DNA of 64,000 bases from the NCBI RefSeq assembly GCF_020520425.1, contig NC_079492.1, positions 102,769,157 through 102,833,156 of the forward strand, given 5' to 3'. The DNA is from Spinacia oleracea. Taxonomy: Eukaryota; Streptophyta; Magnoliopsida; Caryophyllales; Amaranthaceae. Shown piece by piece: positions 1 to 12,539 of the stretch (the stretch's first letter is position 1; the number at the start of each line of letters is the position of its first letter). A program made the position numbers and the translations under genes. The notes beneath the pieces are model-generated. The model saw only the letters and a program-made list of their open reading frames with translations, did no database searches and had not been told where the DNA came from.

Positions 1-2
1 TG

Positions 3-197
3 TGATGGTAATCTAATGGTCTGTAGGTGCTGTGAGAAGTTAGTCCATAGGGAATTATTGAGTGCTTTTCTAAGAATGGAAAGCCTAACCATAACAACTC
101 TCAGAATAACCGCCAGAACAACAATCGGAATAACCATAACCGGAATGGGGGAAATGCCGGTAATAATGGTGGAAACCAGAGAGGTTACCAAGGCGGT

Positions 198-255
<58 letters not shown>

Positions 256-680
256 GCCAGAACAATGGAAAGTCTGGGGGGAACTATCAGCAGAATGGGA
301 ACCGAAACACCAATGGAAATGCCAATGGGGGTGGCTACAACAAAGGAGTTGCCCAAGTAAAGATGAATTTGATTACTAGGCAAGAAGCAGAAGCTTCATC
401 CGACGTCACAACCGGTACTTTTTCTATTAACTCCATTTTAGTTAAAGTACTATTTGATTCTGGTGCAACTTATTCGTTTATCTCAATGGGTATTTTGGAG
501 AAATTAGGCTTGAAAGAACCTGAAACAATTGAGGTACCCATAGTCATACCAACTGGTAGGATAGTAAGGTGCACCAAGATCCATAGAGTTGTGCCTTTGA
601 CCATAGCCAAAACCGTATTCTTATCTAGCCTAATCGAGTTCGAATTAGGAGAACTAGACGTGATCTTAAGAAAGGATTGA
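3..680 (+). pseudogene. Tekay/Del-like gypsy gag C-terminus and aspartic protease (5' truncated by window)
   Basis: This is the left end of a Ty3/gypsy polyprotein gene. A degraded CCHC zinc knuckle lies at about 20-85, followed by a low-complexity Asn/Gly/Gln-rich linker read in the same frame as the protease. The retropepsin follows, with the active-site motif FDSGATYSFIS near 451-483. The reading frame ends at a TGA (678-680) where this family normally has Trp in the motif before the RT linker, so it looks like a TGG to TGA change. The reading frame that gives a poly-threonine protein at 16-360 is the wrong frame. It continues in the same frame into the RT segment downstream. Assignment to gypsy is secure; the Tekay/Del lineage rests on the chromodomain at 13.8 kb and overall resemblance. 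Confidence 0.85.
198..251 (+). repeat. (AAC)18 trinucleotide repeat coding poly-Asn
   Basis: Eighteen perfect AAC codons followed by AAT. They are in frame with the protease ATG at 363, so they encode a run of 19 asparagines in the Gag-protease linker. Confidence 0.95.
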
Positions 681-1327
681 TTGGCCTTTTTCAAAGCCAA
701 GATCGACAGTGAGAAGCAGGAGATTCATTTAAGGTCTAGCTTAGGAAAGGTTGTGTCCTATCGTCGTTTTGATGAACCGAGAAGTGTAGGAATCATCACG
801 TCAATGGAACTCGTGAAGCTAGTCAGTAAAGGGAACCCATTTTTCTTATGCAATGTGAGAAACCTCGAACATGTGACTAAGGATCAACCTGAGGATATTG
901 CAGTAGTGAATGAATTTCTGGACGTGTTTCCGGAAGAGATCCCAGGAATTCCGCCCAACCGACCTATTGACTTTACCATAGACTTAGTACCTGGAACTGC
1001 ACCTGTTTTGAAAGCTCCATATCGAATGGCTCCAGAAGAAATGAGTGATTTGAAAGGTCAATTGGAGAAATTGCTAGAGAAGGGTTATCGTAGACCTAGT
1101 GCATCGCCATAGGGAGCACCAGTCTTGTTTGTGAAGAAAAAGGATGGAAGTATGAGACTCTGTATAGACTACAAGGAGCTCAATAAGGTCACATTCAAGA
1201 ATAAGTATCCTTTGCCAAGGATAGATGGCATGTTTGACCAGTTGAAAGGAGCAGGAATCTTTTCAAGATCGATTTGCGTTCAGGTTATCATCAGTTGAGA
1301 ATCGCAGATCACGATATACCAAAGACT
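681..1327 (+). pseudogene. gypsy reverse transcriptase, N-terminal part, interrupted by a copia insertion
   Basis: Continues the frame of the upstream protease. The RT entry region ([19 protein letters not shown]) is readable near 990-1043, then a TAG at 1110-1112 replaces the expected Trp in the '[15 protein letters not shown]' region. Reading continues through [18 protein letters not shown] to about 1262, where one base is missing and the [12 protein letters not shown] motif shifts frame. At 1328 the RT is cut by the minus-strand copia element A, and the RT resumes at 11,443 after the duplicated agact. Non-functional: at least two stops, one frameshift and one insertion. Confidence 0.88.
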
Positions 1328-2669
1328 TGTTAGGTTATGATACATATAAATGAATATAAATCATGCGAAAAAACCATAAACGCCAGGATTCCAAATTAAT
1401 TGCCACATAACAATTACCATAATTAGGATGCATACTCTTTGTAGCGTGCCCTTCCTTGCTGCGCCCGAACCGAACAAGAACAAGTCTTTAGGACTCCAAG
1501 TGTCGTCCCTCCGTAGAAAGTCCACAACACGTCCGGATCCGCCTTAAGATAGACCAACTAGGATCGCCCTTAAGGTACTATATTCGGCTATTTTGGGCAA
1601 GTGTATGGCTGAATTTTTGCTCAAATTCTTACCTTTGAATACTTCAAACTCGTTGTAAATTATGAGCCCTTAAATCAAATTTATAGGCCATGGAATAAGT
1701 AATCGAATCCTACTAGGATATGAATTAATTAAATTAGAATCCTAGCAGAACTCTTATTTAATTAATTTATCTCTTAAGGATTAGGAAATTTAATCATCAA
1801 ACGAATCCTATACGCTTTAGGTTTCGTATGTGAACGCAAACACACACGCATGCACAGCAGCCTACGAGGGGCGCCATGCGCGCGCGCGCAGCCTGAGCGA
1901 CGCAGCCCACTCGCCATGAAGCCCACGAGCTGCCTGCCCCTTTAGCGCGCGCTGGGCCTGCCTTGCGGTGGGCCTGGCCTCGTGTTGGGCCTTCGTCTAG
2001 AAAGCTCGTCCGATGCTAATTCGTACGACGCGCTTCTGATTAATTTCCCGATTCCGGAATTCATTTCCGATACGAACAATATTTAACATTTCTGATTCCG
2101 GAATTAATTTCCGTCTCGAACAAATATTTAATATTTCCGTTTCCGGAATTATTTTCCGATTCCGATAATATTTCCGATTCTGACAATATTTTCGTTTCCG
2201 TCAATATTTCCGATTCCGGCAATATTTCCATTTCCGATAATATTTTCCGATACGTACCATGTTTCTATTTCCGGCAACATCTACGACTTGGATAATATTT
2301 ATAATTCCGATACGATCCATATTTCCGTTTCCGGCAATATCATCGTTTCCAGAGTATTCATTTACTTGCCTTTGACGATCTCAGCTCCCACTGAAACCAA
2401 GATCCGTCGATTCCGAATATTGATTAGATAGAGTATTTAATGCCATTAAATACTTGATCCGTTTACGTACTATTTGTGTGACCCTACGGGTTCAGTCAAG
2501 AGTAAGCTGTGGATTAATATCATTAATCCACTTGAACTGAAGCGGCCTCTAGCTAGGCATACAGTTCACTTGATCTCACTGAATTATTAACTTGCATAAT
2601 TAATACTGAACCGCATTTATTAGACTTATCATTAAATGCATACTTGGACCAAGGGCATTATTTCCTTCA
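1328..2669 (-). repeat. 3' LTR of copia element A
   Basis: 1342 bp, near-identical to 10093-11437. On the plus strand it begins TGTTAGGTTATGATAC and ends CATTATTTCCTTCA. It holds a GC-rich block (about 1850-2035) and a dense TTCCG array (about 2038-2355), both shared by every LTR of this family in the window. Confidence 0.93.
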
Positions 2670-2681
2670 GTCTCCCATTTG
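2670..2681 (-). other. polypurine tract of copia element A
   Basis: On the minus strand the 12 bases before the 3' LTR read CAAATGGGAGAC, the expected position for plus-strand priming. Short and not strongly purine-rich, so the exact limits are uncertain. Confidence 0.6.
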
Positions 2682-5600
2682 TCCTTAGGGACAAGTGTGC
2701 ATTTCCTAATTCCTTTGTCGCTCGATGCTTGCTCTTGAACATAAGGTAAGAGTTGTCATCCTTATTATGTCCAAAGGTGTTTCTCGGTTTCAGAGTTCAA
2801 CTGATCAAATAAAACAGATAATAATAGCCTATGATTAATCTGAGCACGGCTATGCATTTTACAGTTTCTAGCTCTCCGAGTGGCCTTGTACAACTTTCAG
2901 CATCTCATCCCGATTTATGGGAGGACAATCCCAATCTTGCGATCTTGAGATTAGACTTCGTTTGATAGGTGATTACCCGAGCGTTGCCTTTATAGCCTCC
3001 TGTTACGGTGCGACGGTTGACAACGTCAAAGTAAGCAGTTCTCAAACAAGTAATCTCAAATCACTCAGGTATTCAGGATTAGTGTCTAATAATTTTAATG
3101 AAACTTACTTATGACAGATTTTCATCTCTTACAGTAAAGTTTCATAGGTCTGTCCGATACTAGTCTTCCCAAAGTAAGTATCTATGCAAATGATTGCGAC
3201 ATTGCCATGTCCACATAGTTCAAGAAACAGAACTACTATTCATCTTGCATTCTAGTCGTCTAGCGTTTTCTATGCGTCCATCTTTATAGAAAACTCCGAC
3301 CAGGGACCATTTTCAACTTTTGACATTCAAGTTCACTTGATAGACATTTCTTAGTCACAGGACTGGTCCTGACAGTCTATCTTGAATATATTGTCAAATT
3401 GAAGGGAGTCATCATTTAATACTAAACCAAGATTAAATGGAATATTAAAATACATTTCATATATGATAAATGTTCAACCCCAATGTTTTACAACCATGGG
3501 CCTCAAACCCATCTTTAAAATAGTTCATGGAATTCAAAGCTATGCTTGATTTCCAGTGCTACAATGTGAGTGTTGCTTCTCACTTGTTACATAGGTTTAG
3601 TTATCATGCTTTGCTAATCTTAATATCCTTTTCATCGAATGTTATTTGAGATAGGATGATAAGATCTTTTGAGTATGTTTATTTTGTGATCTAGCCTTTC
3701 TTTGCTACAATAGTGGTTCTACGCATTTTGCAATGAAAAACCATTAAGCCAGGAGACATGTGATCCACCCAAGTTCAGAGAAGAACTCTTTAACGTAAAC
3801 AACCCTGTTTTATTGCTTCTTAGGCAATAAGTGCTTTTACTTCAACTGTATAGGTTGCTAGTGATGCTTTGTTTGGATTCGCTTATCCAAGCAGTTCATA
3901 GATATGTGGAAGACTTTCCATCTGTATCTCAGAACATAGAAATTATTATTTTAATTTCCCACGCAACAACTCATTGTCTTTAATCCATGTTGCCATTTTA
4001 AACCACGATGCTTTATGGCTCGTCTTTGCCAATGGTTAACTCCAAAGGGGTCTTTCTTGATCCTTTGCCAGTGTTTATGCGTGTAGCATCAATATTTAGC
4101 ATATCTTTATTTCCTTGAATCAAGGACTATTCCTATGTACCTTTTCAAGTACCATAAGTTTTTCTTGATCTCAATCTAGTTGATCTTCACTTAGATCAAT
4201 AGAGATTGGTATATGTTCGTCATGCCTAAATTCATACGATACGTTTTTGGCGATCCTCATATTATATCATACATGATAAATTCTTTTGCAGAATAATTCC
4301 CAATTGAATTCTATTCATGTAACTTTAGCTCATCTAGTTTCAGTAGATACTAAATCCAGCTAAATTCTTTAACATATAATATAGGTGAAGAATCTCATTA
4401 GATTCTTTGATGTTTAACTTAGTAAATGCTTATTCATAGTTCAAACATTCTTTACTTAGATTTATTCACATGCGTCGAATATCTCCAATGGAGTATTTCG
4501 TGTTTGATTTAGTAAATGCCATTACTTAATCCAAAACAATATTATAAGATCTTTGTAAATAGATCTTAATACCTAGTATGTACTAAGTTTCTCCATGGTC
4601 CATCATTGATGAATAATTTCAAATCTAAGTCATTTGCATTTGAATGTTATTTCACAATATAGACATATGTGTGCGATGCACATAGGACCAATTAAGTTTT
4701 ACGTACTCCCACCAAAATTCTTATACATCTATAAGAATCATGTACATTTTATGAAACTAAAATACTTATTAGCTTCACTAAAATACAGTTCCAATTCCCA
4801 ATTGCTTGCTTAAATCTGTACTTTAGATTTTATAAGCTGGCTTTCCTTTTCAAGCATTTATTTAGATCCACAAATCCTATGACATACCATGTACATAGTT
4901 TATTCCAACATTTGATTGAGGAATACGTTTTGTCATTCAATTGCAATATGTACCAATATGCAATCATTGCTTGAATTATAAACTTGAGCATTATGATTAT
5001 GCATGAGGTTTCAACACAATCCATGTCATGAATTTGCTTGTAACCTTTAGCAACTAATCTAGCTTTGTGTGTGAACACAATTCCATGTTTGATGGTTTTT
5101 ATCCTTAAAACCAATTTGCAACCAATTGGTGTAAACCATTCTTGCAAATCAACAAATTTTCAATTTTGTCATCTAAACATTGGTTATGTTTTATGGCCTT
5201 TAACCATCTAAAACATTTGAGTCTATATATGGCCTCTAACCATTTTAGGGAATCTATATTTCGTCATAACTTTCTTACAAGCCACAAAATCATTAATCTA
5301 TATGATAATAGTTAGACTGCAAGTTGTAGGTTTCTTCACTATCTAATAGAAGAATCTCATAGCTCCAGTGACCTGAACTCCATGTTTCTTTACTATTCTA
5401 ATAGAAGAATCTCATAGTTTCAGTGACTTGAACTCTATGCCTACTTGGGTATAGAACATCAAACAATAGAATATCAATATCCACTTGAAAGTCCTTTGAA
5501 TATTCCATTCTCCTTGAAGCACTTGTAAAGTCTTCTAAGAGATGTCTATTCTTTAAAGCCACTTCTAAAGTCCTTAAAGAATACGTGTTCGGATTTTTTG

Positions 5601-7526
5601 AAGAACTTCGAAAAGCCTCCGGAATGTCCGTTTATGTTTGTTGTTCGCCTCGAAGACTTTCGAGGTCTATTTTCTCCCACTTGTCATTTTGGAAACGAAT
5701 CTCCAAAAGGACATCATTTCGAGCAAACAATAATTATGTTCTCAAACATTCGTGGTAGAAATAATACCCTTCTGTCTCATTTGAATAAATCACAATGAAA
5801 CATATATCTATACTTGGGCCTTAGTTTGTTGGATAACAAACACTAAGCTCCCACTGAGTTTAGGAACTGTTTAGATATATATTTATGAAAAGATATTCTG
5901 AAATTATTTTTCAATAGCTTTGACGAATTTAGTTTAGTTTGGTGGTAGTTGAGTATTTTGTTTTAGAAATTATAGGAAAAGTCTTTATGATTCATCATTG
6001 ATCGAATCAAGTACTAATTGACTTCGATCATTCCAACTTAGATATGCCATATCTTATGGAGCTCGATCGTGAAATTACAACACACAATCATTGATGATCA
6101 TTTTTGGTCTCAAGTAATCATTAACATGATCTATCCTAGATCTTTATGATTTCTTGCCAAGTGGATTTTATACTTCTGAATCTTTGAACTAGCCAAACAG
6201 ATTCAAACTTATATCACTTTGAGTAAATAAATCCATATTCACTCAAAACCATGTGAAATAATAAAGTCATAAAATATTTCTTTAGCTTTGAACTCTATTG
6301 TCTTAGGTGTTCTAACAATAGTTCATATATTTTGTTACTTTCAACAAGTAAGACTTGCTTGTCTTAAATTGATCTAGAAATCAATCAACTTTCAAAAGTC
6401 CATCAGAATAGAGCTTTTGAATGTTAACTTGTTGACATGGTCTAAGTAACAATGCCAAAGATTAGTGGAACTCAAATCAAGAGATTGATTTGAACCTAGT
6501 AAAGTTCTTATTGTTAAATATTTGTTTGTTTTAATCAAGCATATAGACTCAACCCGTAAATGACCATATCATTCAACAAACAAACATTGTTTTTGTCTTT
6601 CTTGAATGTGAGTCTTTCTATGTTTGAAAACAGAAATTTAGGTATGCTGATTATGGAACAAAATAGCCATTAAGTTCCAGCCTTTGAGAGGACTTAAAAC
6701 AAACTAGATGACCCTACAACTAATGTAGCATAGACATGCTTCATTTCCCATGTGTAGGTCATTAGTGTATCCTAGCTTCCATTGTTTGAGTTATTACCGA
6801 AGTAAGAACCTCAAGCGGTATATGATACCAAGGAAGTTTGATTTCTAGGACACTTCTCTTTAAACATAAACTTATAGGTAGAAACGGAATCGTAAATTCC
6901 TTTCATTTGTTCCTTGTTTTCCTATTTCTTGTACCCTTTCTTATAGTCTTAAGAATTGAATTCTCTAGTGTTGACTTTTATACTTTGTTTAGACATGTCC
7001 AATGTCATTCCAACAAAGTTTTTACCATTTTATTTATGTTGAATATTTTCTTCAACTAGATGATCTTACCAGAAGTTTCTAAAGTTCTCTAAGCATCGAT
7101 CTATTCGAATGTCTAGGGACTAGACTCACTCGAGAATTAAATGAAAAAAGATATTAGGTTGCTAACCATTGGTAAAGCTGAGCGTTTAAACTCAATGCTT
7201 TATGATCTCAAAACTACATTGTATTTTGAATTCACAAACACCAATCGGTTTGCCACTCGACTTTGATATTCGAAAACAACCATAAAAGTCGCTAAAAGAA
7301 ACGTACATTTTAAATTGCTCATTTTCTCTCGTTTCCGTGAATCGTTCTTGGATTCACTACCAATCGAGAAAATTTACTATTACCTTTGTAAAAGGATTTA
7401 CTGCAGTGCAAGATATTTAATTACAAGCAATAATTAAAACATACATTGAAGCATGCAAAGTCTAAACATTTATCATGAGTAATAACTTGAAAATTAAAGC
7501 ATTCATGCAATTTAAACAAGTCATTA
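2682..7526 (-). pseudogene. degraded gag-pol and 3' non-coding region of copia element A
   Basis: Minus-strand internal region with only fragments readable. An RT remnant lies at 4830-5147 (HKARLVAKGYKQ, then a decayed match to the block that should carry ETFSPVAMLKS). The minus strand of about 5640-5720 matches the integrase-RT spacer of copia E near 34,000-34,070. The segment about 2690-3440 corresponds to E's 3' untranslated region (for example the match to E at 35,940-36,070). No frame stays open beyond about 100 codons. Either an old inactive master or a non-autonomous derivative moved by relatives such as E. Confidence 0.75.
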
Positions 7527-10077
7527 GCATTTTATTCGAATTTATTGTTCCGGCAGGTGTGAATAAAATGATTCCAAGATCCTTAAATCATTGAAGAATT
7601 AAGCACATTATGTATTTAGACTCAATTCTAAAATATTTTAGGTAAGCAAAGCCTTTGCTAATAGTCTAGAAACTACTCTTGGTTGATAGGTACGTCTAAG
7701 AACTTTTTAGGTAAACCTATCCCGTTTGCCACGACATAAAAGGACTCCTTACTTATATAGTTGAGTTTCACCAAAACTAACATGTACTCACAATTAATTG
7801 TGTACCTTACCCCTTTAGAATCAATAAGTAACACCTCTCTAAGGCGGAAAACTATTACTAAGATTGATGTAAAGGTTATCCAAGTAAGTGTTATTTTGGC
7901 ATGGCACCTTTTAACTCAATTTTAAAGTTTGGAACTTAAGGCTCTTACTATGTTGGTTAGATTTTAAGTGAACTAAAATCCTTAATCATGCAACATAATC
8001 AAGTCATAATCTCATGCATAATTAAGACATATTTAAAGCAATAAATAACTTAAAACATGCATAAGATATAAATGTGATCTAGTATGGCCCGACTTCATCT
8101 TGAAGCTTCAACTTCAAAGTCCGTCTTGAAAATGGATTGGAAACTCCGTCTTGAATTTCACCATGGGAGGCGCCATTTTCTTCAAATAGGATAAGCTATA
8201 ATTAAACTAATTACAACTATTTGATGGTACGCAGACCATATTTAAAAGCAATAAAATTTGGTACTTTAGACCAATATTACATTCAAATTAATGGTACGCA
8301 GACCATATTTTCTATCCTATTTGGGCCATACTAGTCACTTTTCAATAACCTGCAAAACAGTACATACACAATATATACCATTTACCCATTCATTATCATG
8401 AATGGCCCACATAGCTGGTTAGTAGAACATGTTATGCATCACATAAATATTTGCAGCAATTAATCAAGGGCACCAATAATCTACCAATTATTCAGTCCTT
8501 ATTAATTCTAATCAAGTTGTTTAACCTTAAAGGAATGTAGACCTAATCAAGAGTTTATGACTAAAATTCTCCCACTTAAACCAATAAATCCATATGCTTT
8601 ACTAATTTAAACATAAAAATGTATTTCCTAGTCTAACCGGAAACATACAAATTTAATTAAAATTTAAAGCTCATATAAATTTATAATTGAATCCATTTAA
8701 TTTATTTTCAGTTGAATTAAAATGAATTTAAATTAATTCAAGGTTTTAATTTTAGTAAAATAATTAGTATAAAGAAAATTTATAATAATTAGATTATTCA
8801 AAATTAAATTCCAAGAAAACAATTTAAATTACGAATTTTAAAATTAATTAAAAAAAACGTTTCCGAACTGAAATTTAAAATTAAAATTAAAACGCATCAA
8901 TCGTAACAAGACGAGGCACTTGGGCTTGCGCCCAAGCCCCGTCGAGTGCACGAGGCTTCATCGCCCCTCGACTGATCGTACAGCACCACGCAAGCAGGCC
9001 ACACGCAACGCAGCAAGCCTAGCTAGGCCACGCTGCGCGCAGCCCGCTCACTCGTCGCGTCTGCTTACTTCGCTGGGCGCTGCAGCACGCGTTGTGGCGC
9101 AGCTCGCTTGCTGCCCACACGCGACTGCTCGTCTGGCTTGCGCCTTGGCCCATCGCCCTCGCCCTGGCCCCTTCGCCCATGTTGCGCACAGCACTCGACA
9201 CAAGGGCAGCGTGCTGCCTTGTGCTCGTGTGCCATGGCCTTTGCTCGCTGCATTGTACCGCATGGGCGACGAGCTCCCTTGCTCGTCGTCGCATGCCCGC
9301 ACTATACAACACCCCTTAAGGGTAACACGTAGCGTCCATTGCTTTGTGCGTGCAAGTTTTATGAGCGAATTGCATAAAAATTAAAACTTTTATTTAAAAA
9401 TTAATGACAAATTAATAAATCATATTAATTTCATAATTTTAGGGCGAAAAATCGAAAATTTATTAATCAATTAATTTCCGATTATCAAGGATTCAAATCT
9501 AGGTCATAAAAATTTAAAATTTATCATATATTAACAATTTTTATGGTGGTTTTTAATCATGGATACCTAATTAAATCGTCAACTAATTATGAAAATCAAA
9601 TCAAATTCTAAATTATTCGAATTTCAACAAATTAATTACAATTACAAATTAGGTTGTATAATTAACAAGCTTAGGCATTCAAATTTGTTAAACATATACA
9701 GTAGGTCAATCAAAATTTTAAGATTTAACAACAAGAACCGCAAATATTCAATTTTAACATCTTAATATTACAAACTTTTGCGTTCGAAAAACTAAAACCT
9801 CCGAAAAGTCATAGTTAGGCTTCGAATTTGGGAATTCTACGTTCGGCCGAAAAAAGTATTTTTGTCAAAATTTTAGAATGCCTTTTACATGCGGAATTGA
9901 CACAAAAACCACTCGATTTCGTTGAGTAACGAAGAAAATGCCGAAAAACTGCGTACATATAATTAAATAAACACAATTTGCAATTAATTAACAATTACGA
10001 AAACTAATCACCCCTTTTATTCTTTGCAAATTTGTAAAATTTAACCATGTTAAGCAATTATTATGGAATTAATTAGA
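7527..10077 (-). other. long untranslated leader of copia element A with GC-rich island
   Basis: About 2.5 kb between the PBS and the gag position. The end near 7527-7580 (CCGGCAGGTGTGAATAAAATG on the plus strand) is the inverse of the sequence just before gag in element E (31,690-31,770). A GC-rich block at about 8905-9345, corresponding to about 29,870-30,440 in E, sits in otherwise AT-rich DNA. Open frames in it exist on both strands and are not supported as genes. Confidence 0.75.
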
Positions 10078-10091
10078 GGCTCGTGATACCA
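10078..10091 (-). other. primer-binding site of copia element A
   Basis: Minus-strand TGGTATCACGAGCC, one base from the 5' LTR. It resembles the common plant TGGTATCA... site complementary to the 3' end of initiator Met-tRNA. The same 14 bases occur beside the 5' LTR of element E. Confidence 0.85.
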
Positions 10092-10092
10092 C

Positions 10093-11437
10093 TGTTAGGT
10101 TATGATACATATAAACGAATATAAATCATGCGAAAAAACCATAAACGCCAGGATTCCAAATTAATTGCTACATAACAATTAGCATAATTAGGATGCATAC
10201 TCTTTGTAGCGTGCCCTCCCTTGCTGCGCCCGAACCGAACAAGAACAAGTCTTTAGGACTCCAAGTGTCGTCCCTCCGTAGAAAGTCCACAACACGTCCG
10301 GATCCGCCTTAAGATAGACCAACTAGAATCGCCCTTAAGGTACTAAAATATTCGGCTATTTTGGGCAAGTGTATGGCTGAATTTTTGCTCAAATTCTTAC
10401 CTTTGAATACTTCAAACTCGTTCTAAATTATGAGCCCTTAACTCAAATTTAAAGGCCATGGAATAAGTAATCGAATCCTACTAGGATACGAATTAATTAA
10501 ATTAGAATCCTAGCAGAACTCTTATTTAATTAATTTATCTTTTAAGGATTAGGAAATTTAATCATCAAACGAATCCTATACGCTTTAGGTTTCGTATGTG
10601 AACGCAAACACACACGCATGCACAGCAGCCTACGAGGGGCGCCATGCGCGCGTGCGCAGCCCGAGCGACGCAGCCCACTCGCCACGAAGCCCACGAGCTG
10701 TCTGCCCCTTTGGCGCGCGCTGGGCCTGCCTTGCGGTGGGCCTGGCTTCGTGTTGGGCATTCGTCTAGAAAGCTCGTCCGATGCTAATTCGTACGACGCG
10801 CTTCCGATTAATTTCCCGGTTCCGGAATTCATTTCCGATACGAACAATATTTAACATTTCCGATTCCGGAATTAATTTCCGTCTCGAACAAATATTTAAT
10901 ATTTCCGTTTCCGGAATTATTTTCCGATTCCGATAATATTTCCGATTCTGGCGATATTTCCGTTTCCGTCAATTTTTCCGATTCCGGTAATATTTCCATT
11001 TCCGATAATATTTTCTGATACGTACCATGTTTCCGTTTCCGGTAACATCTACGACTTGGATAATATTTATATTTCCGATACGATCCATATTTCCGTTTCC
11101 GGCAATATCATCGTTTCCAGAGTATTCATTTACTTGCTTTTGACGATCTCAGCTCCCACTGAAACCAAGATCCGTCGATTCCGAATATTTATTAGATAGA
11201 GTATTTAATGCCATTAAATACTTGATCCGTTTACGTACTATTTGTGTGACCCTACGGGTTCAGTCAAGAGTAAGCTGTGGATTAATATCATTAATCCACT
11301 TGAACTGAAGCGGCCTCTAGCTAGGCATATAGTTCACTTGATCTCACTGAATTATTAACTTGCATAATTAATACTAAACCGCATTTATTAGACTTATCAT
11401 TAAATGCATACTTGGACCAAGGGCATTATTTCCTTCA
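10093..11437 (-). repeat. 5' LTR of copia element A
   Basis: 1345 bp, the transcriptional LTR of this minus-strand element. It has the same parts as 1328-2669: a GC-rich block (about 10,618-10,800), a TTCCG array (10,801-11,118) with three TTCCGGAA palindromes, and TG...CA ends. It is followed by the agact duplication at 11438-11442. Confidence 0.93.
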
Positions 11438-11442
11438 AGACT

Positions 11443-12400
11443 TCATTTAGGACTAGATACGGTCATTATGAGTTCACTGTTATGCCTTTTGGGTTAACCA
11501 ATGCACCTGTAATATTTATGGACTTAATGAACCGTGTATTTCATGCATTTTTGGACAAGTTTGTAGTGATTTTCATAGTTGATATCCTAGTATATTCAAA
11601 GAATGAAGTAGATCATGATGAACACCTAAGGTCTCTGTTGAGTACGTTGAGAGACAACCAGTTGTACGCCAAATTCTCGAAGTGTGAATTATGGCTGGAA
11701 AAAGTTGCATTTTCGGGACATTTTGTGTCTAAGGAAGGAGTTGCAGTAGACCCTGCAAATATTAAAGTTGTTAGTGAATGGCCTACACCTAAAAGGGTCA
11801 CCGATATTCGAAGTTTTCTTGGTTTAGCTGGATATTATAGGCGTTTTGTGCAAGACTTTTCTAGAATAGCCAAGCCAATGACTACTTTGATGAAAAAGGA
11901 AGCTAGGTTTGAGTGGAATGAGAAGTGTGAGGAAGCATTCCAATCCCTGAACACGCGATTGACAACGGCGCCAGTGTTAACTCTGCCAGATGGAGGTGAT
12001 AGCTACAACGTGTATAGTGATGCGTCGAAGAATGGTTTAGGGTGTGTATTGATGCAAAATGGAAAGTCATTGCATATGGGTTAAGACAGTTTAAACCATA
12101 TGAAGTAAATTACCCTACCTATGACTTAGAACTAACCCATGACTTAGAACTAGCTGTCATAGTGTTTGCATTGAAGATATAGAGATACTATCTGTATGGT
12201 GTGAAATGTAAGATATTCACGAATCATAAGAGTTTGAAGTACATTTTCACACAGAAGGACTTGAATATGCGTCAAAGAAGGTGGTTGTAATTGATCAAAG
12301 ATTATGATTTAGACATCCAATATCATGAAGGAAAATCCAATGTAGTTGCAGATGCCTTGAGTAGGAAATAGAGTCATAGTGTGAATTCGTTAGTAGTAGC
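11443..12400 (+). pseudogene. gypsy reverse transcriptase C-terminal part and RNase H
   Basis: Resumes the RT interrupted at 1327. The motifs [15 protein letters not shown] and [16 protein letters not shown] are clear, then [22 protein letters not shown] and the RNase H start ([15 protein letters not shown]). The catalytic box reads FIVDILVYS instead of the family FxDDILVYS, so the first aspartate is valine (GTT, about 11,579). The frame shifts near 12,060-12,084, and RNase H continues brokenly to DALSRK at about 12,353-12,370, followed by a stop. Not functional. Confidence 0.88.
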
Positions 12401-12539
12401 TAACGAGCTGTGCAAGGATATGCAACGATTGAATTTGGAAATAGTGAATGGTGAATGTCTGGAGGGAATGATGAACTCATTTACTACCCAACCGTCAGTG
12501 TTTAATGAGATTAAGAGAATCAGGCTGGAGATGTTAAGC

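Larger units (their letters stand above)
1328..11437 (-). mobile_element. Ty1/copia element A, complete but degenerate, inserted in gypsy RT
   Basis: A 10.1-kb LTR retrotransposon on the minus strand. On the plus strand the LTRs span 1328-2669 and 10093-11437, both bounded by TG...CA. They are flanked by the 5-bp duplication agact (1323-1327 and 11438-11442), which rejoins the gypsy RT reading. Orientation comes from the primer-binding site (minus strand TGGTATCACGAGCC, 10078-10091) beside the right LTR and a purine tract beside the left one. It belongs to the same family as element E (27,787-36,625) and the solo LTR at 19,545. By eye the two LTRs differ at a few percent of sites, yet gag-pol has no long open frame. 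Confidence 0.93.

Noticed and set aside
16..360. 114-codon frame coding a poly-threonine protein
   Set aside because: It is the +1 frame of the AAC repeat. The frame continuous with the protease at 363 reads the repeat as asparagine.
8920..9384. Several overlapping open frames on both strands
   Set aside because: They lie in the GC-rich leader block of copia A, where stops are rare. No domain is visible and the frames overlap on opposite strands.
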